The notes under the pieces: model-generated | Seen by the model: only the letters and a program-made list of their open reading frames with translations | Told to the model about the DNA's origin: nothing | Database searches by the model: none | Shown here: positions 7,201 to 12,425 of the stretch, in pieces | How positions within the stretch are numbered: position 1 is the first letter of the stretch | Layout: each line of letters starts with the position of its first letter | Translations under genes and position numbers: made by a program | From: an uncultured Eubacteriales bacterium | GTDB lineage: Bacteria > Bacillota > Clostridia > Oscillospirales > Oscillospiraceae | Direction of reading: 5' to 3' | DNA length: 12,873 bases | Assembly: GCA_900549885.1 (NCBI GenBank) | Contig: URQA01000065.1 | Span: 1-12,873, forward strand

Positions 7201-8613
7201 ATGGCAACCACACGCATCATGCCGCTGCATATCGGCAAGGGCCGGACCGAGAGCCGTGCCATCAGCGCGATTATCGACTATGTGGCCAATCCGCAAAAGA
7301 CAGACCACGGCAAGCTCATCACCGGCTACGAGTGCGACAGCCGTGTGGCCGACGCCGAGTTTATGTTGGCCAAGCGCCAGTATATCGCCGCCACCGGACG
7401 GGTTCGTGGAGCGGACGATGTGATCGCTTACCATGTCCGTCAGTCCTTTTGTCCTGGGGAGATCACCCCGGAGGAGGCCAACCGGTTGGGCGTGGAGTTT
7501 GCCAAGCGGTTCACCAAGGGCAAACACGCCTTTATCGTCTGCACTCACATCGACAAAGCCCATGTCCATAATCATATCATTTGGAGTTCGGTCAATCTGG
7601 ACTGTGACCGGAAGTTCCGCAACTTTTGGGGCAGCACGAAAGCTGTCCGGCGTTTGAGCGACACCATTTGCATTGAGAACGGGCTGTCCATTGTAGAGAA
7701 TCCCAAGCCCCACGGAAAGAGCTACAACAAGTGGCTGGGCGACCAGGCGAAACCGTCCCATCGGGAATTGCTCCGTGTTGCCATTGATAAAGCCCTGGCA
7801 CAAAAGCCTGCTGATTTGGACGAGCTGCTGAAGCTGCTCCGGGAATCCGGCTGCGAAGTATCCGGGCGCGGCAAATCCTACCGCTTGAAACTCCCCGGCT
7901 GGAGCAAAGTGGCCCGTCTGGACAGTCTGGGTGATGGCTACACCCTGGAGGACCTGCTGGCTGTCCTCGCCGGTCAAAAGGAGCATACGCCCCGTCAGAA
8001 ACCGGTCAAGCAGGCAGATCCGTCCAAGGTCAATCTGCTAGTTGACATCCAGGCAAAGCTCCAGGCCGGAAAAGGTGCCGGGTATGTGCGGTGGGCCAAG
8101 GTTTTTAATCTGAAACAGATGGCACAGACCGTGAACTATCTCACCGAGCATAACCTGCTGGAGTATGCTGTGCTGGAGGAAAAGGCTGCGGCGGCCACGG
8201 CCCACCACAATGAGCTATCTTCAAAAATCAAGGCAGCGGAGAAACGCATGGCGGAGATTGCTGTGCTGCGGACCCATATCATCAACTATGCCAAGACCCG
8301 TGACACCTATGTGGCTTACCGGAAGGCCGGTTACTCCAAGAAATTCCGCGAGGAACATGAGGAGGAACTCCTGCTCCATCAGGCGGCCAAAAAAGCCTTT
8401 GACGATATGGGGGTCAAGAAGCTGCCCAAGGTCAAGGAGCTGCAAGCCGAGTATGCTCGGCTGCTGGAGAAAAAGAAAAAGACCTATGCCGAGTACCGGC
8501 GCTCCCGCGAGGAAATGCGGGAGCTGTTGGCAGCAAAGGCCAATGTGGATCGGCTCTTAAACATGGAGGCGGAACACGATGCCGAAAAAGAAAAAGACCG
8601 CGACCAGCGGTGA
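7201..8613 (+). CDS. Relaxase (MobA/VirD2-like mobilization nuclease, Tn1549 type)
   Basis: The relaxase nicks one strand at oriT, stays bound to the 5' end through a tyrosine, and leads the strand into the recipient. The product has 470 residues. Motif I is probably around Y27 (SAIIDYVANPQK). Motif III is plain: HIDKAHVHNH with H116, H121, H123 and H125, the metal-binding histidines of the family. Residues ~190-265 look like a small DNA-binding domain, and residues ~325-460 are a long charged coiled coil (KIKAAEKRMAEIAVLR, then LEKKKKTYAEYRRSREEMRE). The start ATG 7201 has AAGGGAGG eight bases upstream. The sequence resembles the relaxases of Tn1549-like ICEs. A terminator lies directly upstream and the candidate oriT-like repeat lies directly downstream. 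Confidence 0.92.
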   Translation: MATTRIMPLHIGKGRTESRAISAIIDYVANPQKTDHGKLITGYECDSRVADAEFMLAKRQYIAATGRVRGADDVIAYHVRQSFCPGEITPEEANRLGVEFAKRFTKGKHAFIVCTHIDKAHVHNHIIWSSVNLDCDRKFRNFWGSTKAVRRLSDTICIENGLSIVENPKPHGKSYNKWLGDQAKPSHRELLRVAIDKALAQKPADLDELLKLLRESGCEVSGRGKSYRLKLPGWSKVARLDSLGDGYTLEDLLAVLAGQKEHTPRQKPVKQADPSKVNLLVDIQAKLQAGKGAGYVRWAKVFNLKQMAQTVNYLTEHNLLEYAVLEEKAAAATAHHNELSSKIKAAEKRMAEIAVLRTHIINYAKTRDTYVAYRKAGYSKKFREEHEEELLLHQAAKKAFDDMGVKKLPKVKELQAEYARLLEKKKKTYAEYRRSREEMRELLAAKANVDRLLNMEAEHDAEKEKDRDQR

Positions 8614-9052
8614 GCTGGTCATGGTCAAAAGCGTCCATCGGACGCGCAGCCGCAGAATGAAATTCTGCGTTCATGGGGGCTTGGGGGATTCCCTCAACAA
8701 GCAGCGCCGGAAACCAAATGGCTATCCAGGGGCTTTGCTCGCTATCTACTCCATCCCCCATCGAAAGACGGTATTTGTTGCGTGTTCCTTTGATTTTGGA
8801 CACAAAAAAAGATTGCAGCCGCCACGCGCTGAAATCTCCCGGTTTCCATATTGTGAGGTTACTCCTCTGCTTTTTCGACTTCCGTTATCTCTCTTGCCGT
8901 TGCGGTTATACTCCGTATGCCCTTATTGCTCATACCGTCTAGCAGCGCGTCAAACTACCGCCGTGCGGTGGATTTTCCGCGTTGCTGTTCGGAAAGAAAA
9001 ATTGATCTACCGAAATATGATGCCGGGTCACAAAATCATAGAACACCTGTAA
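8579..9052 (+). pseudogene. Start of a gene overlapping the relaxase, broken by the repeat
   Basis: ATG 8579 has GGAGG (8565-8569) nine bases upstream and overlaps the relaxase end by 35 bases, as real downstream genes in such operons do. The first ~15 residues (MPKKKKTATSGELVM) are basic and Ser/Thr-containing. From 8626 the frame enters the 117-bp direct repeat. After 8743 it reads through sequence that, from 8859 on, is opposite a decayed regulator gene on the other strand. The 157-codon open frame is therefore most likely a fusion: a real gene start joined by insertion or recombination to unrelated DNA. I do not recognise the original gene. The alternative is that the short ORF through the repeat is itself functional. 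Confidence 0.35.
8626..8742 (+). repeat. 117-bp direct repeat, copy 1 (oriT-like candidate)
   Basis: This matches 11982-12098 with about 10 differences in 117 bases. A 47-base core (8647-8693) is identical to 12003-12049. It holds two hairpins: GCGTCC-atc-GGACGC (8631-8645) and CGCAGAAT-gaa-ATTCTGCG (8651-8669). A G-rich stretch (GGGGGCTTGGGGG) and GGCTATCCAGG (8720-8730), which faintly recalls IncP-type nic sites, follow. Inverted repeats next to a nick site just behind a relaxase gene would fit an oriT, but this is inference. One frame through the repeat is open (residues MKFCVHGGLGDS). Confidence 0.85.
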
Positions 9053-9139
9053 ACTCGATTGCTGTCCCTTGTTCTCGATATTCGCAAGGTAACCTGGGGA
9101 GATATATAACTCGTCGCACACCTTTTTGCTATTATTCAT
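8859..9139 (-). pseudogene. Decayed XRE-family regulator
   Basis: The minus strand from ATG 9139 reads KKVCDELYISPGYLANIENK followed by SLQVFYDFVTRHHISVDQFF, the second half of a helix-turn-helix and the following helices of the XRE regulator common in Tn916/Tn1549-like elements. The first helices are missing. After FFFPNSN the frame breaks. In another frame the tail resumes as KSTARR, an in-frame TAG, then FDALLDGMSNKGIRS and ITEVEKAEE, stopping at 8859-8861. So there is an N-terminal truncation, at least one frameshift and one premature stop. The intact gene would be expected to control its neighbours; this one cannot make a normal protein. It lies divergent to the methyltransferase promoter and is probably a remnant of an earlier regulatory module. 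Confidence 0.75.
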
Positions 9140-9226
9140 TCATCCTATTGCATTCTACTGTTCACCTTTCTTTTCAGATTTGTCTACACAGTTCCTATTA
9201 TTAGTTTAAACAAATTCTGTTATGTA

Positions 9227-9255
9227 TTGACAGTAGACTATTTTCCTGATAATAT
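9227..9255 (+). promoter_or_regulatory. Sigma-A-type promoter of the methyltransferase module
   Basis: TTGACA (9227-9232), a 17-base spacer and TAATAT (9250-9255) make a near-consensus promoter. Transcription should begin near 9262, about 23 bases before the leader peptide and 440 bases before the methyltransferase gene. Confidence 0.85.
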
Positions 9256-9284
9256 GAAATTATATATAAAAGGAGACGGCGTTT

Positions 9285-9311
9285 ATGTTGCATAGCATTC
9301 GTATTAGATAA
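9285..9311 (+). CDS. Leader peptide MLHSIRIR (macrolide-stalling type)
   Basis: An 8-codon ORF, MLHSIRIR, with AGGAG (9271-9275) nine bases upstream of ATG 9285 and TAA directly after the second arginine. It ends in Arg-x-Arg, the '+x+' motif at which macrolide- or ketolide-bound ribosomes stall. It closely resembles known resistance leaders (from memory, MTHSMRLR at the start of the ErmD leader and MTASMRLR before mef genes). Its place between a strong promoter and an intrinsic terminator fits a transcription-attenuation switch. The downstream enzyme is of the Cfr/RlmN family rather than an Erm or efflux protein, which is unusual. Confidence 0.8.
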   Translation: MLHSIRIR

Positions 9312-9313
9312 GC

Positions 9314-9356
9314 ATTGAAATAAAAGAGATTTTCCCATTTCAATATGGGCTTTTTT
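9314..9356 (+). terminator. Attenuator T1 with a competing hairpin
   Basis: The terminator is CCCAT (9334-9338) with ATGGG (9345-9349), then CTTTTTT; AAAAG (9322-9326) can add outer pairs with CTTTT. A second stem, ATTGAAAT (9314-9321) with ATTTCAAT (9337-9344), uses the terminator loop and part of its left arm, so both cannot form together. A ribosome stalled at the end of the leader would sit close to or over 9314-9319. Which structure stalling favours cannot be decided by eye. Confidence 0.7.
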
Positions 9357-9399
9357 GTCGTGCTTATTTTGCGGATACTATACAAAAAACTAACGACGT

Positions 9400-9443
9400 A
9401 TAGGCATAGTATAGGCATAGTATAGGCATAGTAAAACTATGCC
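9400..9443 (+). repeat. Three 11-bp tandem repeats plus one complementary arm
   Basis: The unit ATAGGCATAGT occurs three times without a gap or mismatch (9400-9432). ACTATGCC (9436-9443) follows, complementary to the GGCATAGT of each unit. The closest pairing has an 8-bp stem and a 3-base loop, but any of the three units can pair, giving hairpins in three registers between the two terminators of the leader. Confidence 0.85.
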
Positions 9444-9472
9444 TTGGCTTTGTCATACCCTATTTGCATTAT

Positions 9473-9515
9473 AAAGCAGGTCAATGCTCATGTTGAGGAT
9501 TGACCTGCTTTTTTT
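9473..9515 (+). terminator. Second leader terminator T2
   Basis: A 13-bp perfect stem, AAAGCAGGTCAAT (9473-9485) with ATTGACCTGCTTT (9499-9511), has a T run at 9509-9515. It is stronger than T1 and lies between the promoter and the methyltransferase gene. I see no second promoter after it, so expression needs readthrough of both T1 and T2. Confidence 0.85.
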
Positions 9516-9524
9516 GTGTAAAAA

Positions 9525-9686
9525 TGTCCGATTTGTAATGGAAAGGAGAGAGTTCAAGTATTCCATAATACGGTATTAAAAGATTTTCCTCTTTTCTGCC
9601 CTAAATGCAAATTGACACATATCTTTGATGTTGAAAAGTTAGAGATTGTAATCAAAAATACCGAAAAACAAATTTTTAATTTTTAA
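9525..9686 (+). pseudogene. Cysteine-rich KTR-type small protein, start codon lost
   Basis: The frame reads KCPICNGKERVQVF, then TVLKDFPLFCPKCKLTHIF, to a TAA at 9684-9686. The paired CPIC and CPKC knuckles and the DFPLFCPKCK core match the cysteine-rich KTR proteins often found next to resistance genes in Tn916-like elements. Normal members begin with Met a few residues before the first CPxC. Here the codon two before it is TAA (9519-9521), and no ATG, GTG or TTG follows in frame before the first knuckle. It is therefore probably untranslated, unless a rare ATT start (9531) is used. The KTR function is not known; a zinc-binding role is likely from the cysteines. Confidence 0.7.
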
Positions 9687-9702
9687 GAGAAAGGATAAAG
9701 AA

Positions 9703-10707
9703 ATGAAATATTTACCTAAATATACGCCCACGGAAGTGCGGAATGACCCGTACGGATTTACTTATAAAGAAATGTCGGAAGTTATTGGAGAAAATGAAGC
9801 AAAAGCCTTATATTCAGAATTATATAAGCAAGCCCCACGCAAAAAAAATCTATCAATGCTGGTGAAAGACATCTATAAAAGTAGTGATACTGAAAAGTAT
9901 GTTTATGAACTGAAAGACAACAAATATATTGAAACGGTTTTTATCAAGCGACGAGATGGTGGAACTGTTTGCGTGAGTACACAAGTCGGTTGTCCTGTTG
10001 GCTGTATTTTTTGTGAATCCGGGCGCAATGGCTTTGTTCGTAATCTGACGCCGTCAGAAATAGTACAACAGGTTATATTATTGCGCCGAAAAGTAAACCG
10101 CATCGTTTTTATGGGTATGGGAGAACCCTTATTCAATTATGACAACTTGATAAAAGCAATCCATATTCTCCGAGATAGAAGTGGGCTTAACTTTCCCACC
10201 GATGGCATAACCATATCAACAGTTGGTCCGGTTGATCAATTAAAAAAATTGCGCGAGGAACATCTCAAAATTCAGTTGACAATATCTTTACACGCAGCAA
10301 CACAAGTAGCAAGAAATCGCATTATACCTCACATGCACATATATGCTATTGAAGATGTTGTTAAGCAAGCCTTATCCTATTCTGAAAGACATAATCGAAA
10401 AGTTGTATTTGCGTATTTGCTTTTACCAGGTATAAATGATCGTTCCTCAGATGTAAGACAACTTGCAAAATGGTTTCGGGGCAAAAATGTTATGATTAAC
10501 GTGTTGCAATACAACCCAACAAGCAATTCAAAAATTAGAACTCCACAAAAACGGGAAATGGTTGCATTCAAACATCAATTAGAGCAAGTAGGACTTGAAG
10601 TTACCATGAGAGTTTCTCATGGTAGAGAGATTAAAGCGGCTTGTGGACAGTTGGCTAACACATTTAATCAGTCTAACAAGATACCGCTTGCCAAATTCAA
10701 AGGATAA
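9703..10707 (+). CDS. Cfr/RlmN-family radical-SAM 23S rRNA methyltransferase
   Basis: The product has 334 residues. The radical-SAM cluster cysteines are C97, C101 and C104 in QVGCPVGCIFCESG. The catalytic pair of the RlmN/Cfr family is present: C90 (GTVCVSTQ, seven before C97 as in RlmN) and C314 (AACGQLAN). GMGEPLFN (138-145), LTISLHA and ARNRIIPHMH are further family motifs. RlmN methylates C2 of A2503 in 23S rRNA; Cfr methylates C8 and gives resistance to phenicols, lincosamides, oxazolidinones, pleuromutilins and streptogramin A. The N-terminal region is shorter than in E. coli RlmN (C118) or Cfr (C105). RBS GAGAAAGGA lies upstream of ATG 9703. AT-rich, unlike the backbone. A drug-type leader, a mobile element and a nearby ABC-F gene argue for a resistance role; C2 versus C8 specificity cannot be told by eye. 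Confidence 0.88.
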   Translation: MKYLPKYTPTEVRNDPYGFTYKEMSEVIGENEAKALYSELYKQAPRKKNLSMLVKDIYKSSDTEKYVYELKDNKYIETVFIKRRDGGTVCVSTQVGCPVGCIFCESGRNGFVRNLTPSEIVQQVILLRRKVNRIVFMGMGEPLFNYDNLIKAIHILRDRSGLNFPTDGITISTVGPVDQLKKLREEHLKIQLTISLHAATQVARNRIIPHMHIYAIEDVVKQALSYSERHNRKVVFAYLLLPGINDRSSDVRQLAKWFRGKNVMINVLQYNPTSNSKIRTPQKREMVAFKHQLEQVGLEVTMRVSHGREIKAACGQLANTFNQSNKIPLAKFKG

Positions 10708-10895
10708 GCCTATTTCCTTTGACTTGAAAGGTATATCAGGAAGATAAAAGTGTGAATTTTCATTTCTGGCGTGAAACAAACAGACTGAAGTATACTATGA
10801 TGTATCCATAGTTCGGAACTTTTTGCTGGGTTTTTCGCCGATATAAATGATAAAACAGTTAGACAAACTTGAAATTAACAAAGGAGCGTGATTGT

Positions 10896-11300
10896 ATGAA
10901 GAAGTTAATCGCATTAGTTTTAGCATTGATTTGTGTGTTGAGTTTAGCGGGATGTCAAAAGACAAGTGCTTCGTGTCAAAAGACAATTAGTGCTTCCGAA
11001 GTGTATTTATTTCCTGAACCCACAATTTTAATTACTGGTTCTTTCTATTCCCAAGGAAAAGAAACTACATTTGAGATTGGCTCGGAGAACTACGGTCCAA
11101 ATGATTTTATAAGTTGGTTTTATGACTTGGAATTGACTGCTTGTGATGAACCGGAGGCAGTAGAGGGAGCAGAAAGTTATACATTTAAGGTCGCCGGAAA
11201 AGATGCTTTTACCTATGAAGATAGAGGTAGTGAAGCATACATTATCATTGATAGCAACTATTATAAGGTAAGTAATCCCTCTACCCCGCCAATCAACTAA
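10896..11300 (+). CDS. Small secreted lipoprotein of unknown function
   Basis: The product has 134 residues. A lipoprotein signal peptide is clear: MKK, a hydrophobic stretch (LIALVLALICVLSL) and the lipobox LAGC, with lipidation at C20. The mature part is acidic and probably beta-rich (TFEIGSENYG, SYTFKVAGKDAFTYEDRGSE, YIIIDSNYYKV). Just after the lipobox, CQKTSAS is followed by CQKTISAS: a tandem duplication visible in the DNA (10953-11000) that gives the mature protein a second cysteine. The start is ATG 10896, with AAGGAG (10881-10886) nine bases upstream; an ATG at 10869 lacks such a site. The 188 bases between it and the methyltransferase gene show no clear terminator or promoter. I do not recognise the family; similar lipoproteins accompany resistance genes in gut Firmicutes. 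Confidence 0.75.
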   Translation: MKKLIALVLALICVLSLAGCQKTSASCQKTISASEVYLFPEPTILITGSFYSQGKETTFEIGSENYGPNDFISWFYDLELTACDEPEAVEGAESYTFKVAGKDAFTYEDRGSEAYIIIDSNYYKVSNPSTPPIN

Positions 11301-11340
11301 ATTGTGCATTTTTTGAACTGTATAGTATATATTTCCCGAA

Positions 11341-11379
11341 AGGAGCAAGATTGAAATACACCTTGCTCCTATTCTTTTT
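11341..11379 (+). terminator. Terminator after the lipoprotein gene
   Basis: AGGAGCAAG (11341-11349) and CTTGCTCCT (11362-11370) form a 9-bp perfect stem with a 12-base loop, followed by ATTCTTTTT. It ends the methyltransferase-lipoprotein transcript. Confidence 0.85.
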
Positions 11380-11399
11380 CCAATAGGCGTTCATAGAAG

Positions 11400-11708
11400 A
11401 TGAATAATAAGGTCAGCTATACGCACCAATACTTATCTCGGACAGAGACATTTGAAAAGAAAATGGAAGATTTTTCAGCGGGACAAAAGAAAAAAGTGTT
11501 GATAGCAAAAAGCCTTTGCGAGCAAGCGCATCTTTATGTATGGGACGAACCTCTCAACTATGTTGACATTTATTCTCGAATGCAAATTGAAAATCTGATA
11601 AAGAAGTTTTCTCCCATCATGATTTTTGTAGAACATGATCTTGCATTCAGAAATAATGTTGCAACTAGAAGCATACGCTTGACTTCCGAAGTAACGGCGA
11701 GGAAGTAG
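11400..11708 (+). pseudogene. C-terminal remnant of an Lsa-type ABC-F gene
   Basis: The frame holds only the end of the second ATPase domain: the signature DFSAGQKKKVLIAKSL, Walker B HLYVWDEPLN, the D-loop (YVDIYSRMQIE) and the H-switch IFVEHDLAF, ending at VATRSIRL and a short odd tail, TSEVTARK. The first ATPase domain, the linker and the Walker A of the second are absent, so it cannot work as an ABC-F protein. ATG 11400 has no good RBS and a terminator lies just upstream. The motifs fit Lsa-like ribosome-protection proteins (lincosamide, streptogramin A and pleuromutilin resistance). It is probably what is left of a gene cut by recombination. A partner of the same family starts at 12426. 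Confidence 0.85.
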
Positions 11709-11981
11709 TAAAAGCTTCCTGTATCATCGCTTCTCAGGCAACTCTCCGGTGCTGGCCGCACCGGCAAGGCTAGCGTCCAGATTGTCGGCGGTCTATTGAG
11801 TGAGCGTTGCTATGTCCTCGTCCATATCTGACAAAAGATCAACGATAGATATTAACTGACTAGAGGACTATGTTGGCAGTGAAAGAAAGTATGCTGTCAT
11901 CAGTATACTTTCTTCGTCAAAGTTTACATACGAACCGGGCGGCAATTTAGCCGTTTGATTTTTCCTTATTGTTGTGTATGA
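11709..11981. other. Intergenic stretch with two hairpins and a possible gene scrap
   Basis: No intact gene is seen. CCGGTGC (11746-11752) pairs with GCACCGG (11758-11764), and AAGAAAGTAT (11883-11892) with ATACTTTCTT (11905-11914). On the minus strand, 11724-11858 reads like coding sequence (SIVDLLSDMDEDIATLTQ, an in-frame TAG at 11793-11795, then TADNLDASLAGAASTG) to a TGA at 11724-11726. I do not recognise it. The local GC content rises around 11740-11790 compared with the AT-rich neighbours, which suggests a join of DNA from different sources. Confidence 0.35.
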
Positions 11982-12098
11982 CAAAAGCGTTCACAGAACG
12001 CACAGCCGCAGAATGAAATTCTGCGTTCATGGGGGCTTGGGGGATTCCCACAACAAGCAGCGCCGGAAGCCGAATGGCTATCCAGGGGCATTGCTTGC
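11982..12098 (+). repeat. 117-bp direct repeat, copy 2
   Basis: This is the second copy of the sequence at 8626-8742, in the same orientation. The first hairpin is GCGTTC-aca-GAACGC (11987-12001): relative to copy 1 a C-G pair has become T-A, so the stem is kept. The second hairpin (12007-12025) and the G-rich stretch are identical. In the shared open frame most differences are silent, and only two change residues (Arg to His, Leu to His). Homology ends at about 12098, some 40 bases before the ABC-F promoter. Confidence 0.85.
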
Positions 12099-12141
12099 CA
12101 CCTTTGCTGGGGTAACTTATCATCTATGGCTGCCTTTCTAT

Positions 12142-12170
12142 TTGACATATATGTCTACTTATGGTATATT
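12142..12170 (+). promoter_or_regulatory. Sigma-A-type promoter of the ABC-F module
   Basis: TTGACA (12142-12147), a 17-base spacer and TATATT (12165-12170) form a near-consensus promoter. Transcription from about 12177 would give a leader of about 250 bases before the ABC-F start. Confidence 0.85.
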
Positions 12171-12199
12171 GAAATAAATATTAGAGGTGAGGTGAAAAG

Positions 12200-12223
12200 A
12201 TGATTAACTTTTCTTGCAAATAA
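12200..12223 (+). CDS. Leader peptide MINFSCK of the ABC-F gene
   Basis: A 7-codon ORF, MINFSCK, with GAGGTGAGG (12184-12192) seven bases upstream of ATG 12200 and TAA at 12221-12223. Its codons lie within the first arm of an alternating RNA structure, so a ribosome that stalls here would free the second arm. Short leader ORFs of this kind precede several inducible ABC-F resistance genes. I do not recognise this exact peptide, and no known arrest motif is visible in it. Confidence 0.65.
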   Translation: MINFSCK

Positions 12224-12284
12224 ATTGGAATATACAGTGATGCTGTGTTTTACAGTGTCATTGTGCCCATTGCAAGAAAGTTAA
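12204..12284 (+). promoter_or_regulatory. Anti-antiterminator hairpin of the ABC-F leader
   Basis: Arm 1 (12204-12219, within and just past the leader peptide codons) pairs with arm 2 (12270-12284, TTGCAAGAAAGTTAA) with one bulged T. Inside is a 13-bp stem with three G-U pairs (12234-12246 with 12252-12264). Arm 2 (12271-12281, TGCAAGAAAGT) is also a perfect 11-base complement of 12368-12378 (ACTTTCTTGCA), the right side of the terminator. Freeing arm 2 would therefore prevent termination. Confidence 0.7.
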
Positions 12285-12352
12285 AAGTCTATTCACTCGA
12301 TATATTGTAGTTGTATCATTCTCGACAAGGAATGGTACTATTATGCTATGAC

Positions 12353-12390
12353 GAGCTGCAAGAATTGACTTTCTTGCAGCTCTTATTTTA
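12353..12390 (+). terminator. Leader terminator of the ABC-F gene
   Basis: GAGCTGCAAGAA (12353-12364) and TTCTTGCAGCTC (12371-12382) form a 12-bp perfect stem with a 6-base loop, followed by TTATTTTA. It lies 35 bases before the ABC-F start and can be displaced by pairing of 12271-12281 with 12368-12378. Confidence 0.8.
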
Positions 12391-12425
12391 TGTTCTTTAT
12401 CCCCGGAATAAAGGAGGAATGCGAT

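Noticed and set aside
7174..7986. 270-codon minus-strand frame opposite the relaxase
   Set aside because: The relaxase frame has the histidine triad and a good RBS; this frame has neither motif nor RBS.
8720..8730. Definite IncP-type nic site
   Set aside because: GGCTATCCAGG only partly matches the remembered consensus. I keep oriT as a hypothesis and do not mark a nick position.
8579..9052. A real 157-residue protein
   Set aside because: The start is good, but the frame crosses a repeat and then runs opposite a readable XRE remnant. The composition after the repeat is not protein-like, so I list it as a broken gene start.
9400..9432. CRISPR-like array
   Set aside because: The units are 11 bp, directly adjacent with no spacers, and only three in number.
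9227..9702. Leader of a tetracycline-resistance gene
   Set aside because: The layout (leader, terminators, KTR) recalls tet loci, but the peptide ends in Arg-x-Arg and the gene that follows is a radical-SAM methyltransferase.
10708..10895. Separate promoter or terminator between methyltransferase and lipoprotein genes
   Set aside because: Only short imperfect palindromes (CCTTT/AAAGG, GTTCGGAAC) and badly spaced promoter-like words are seen.
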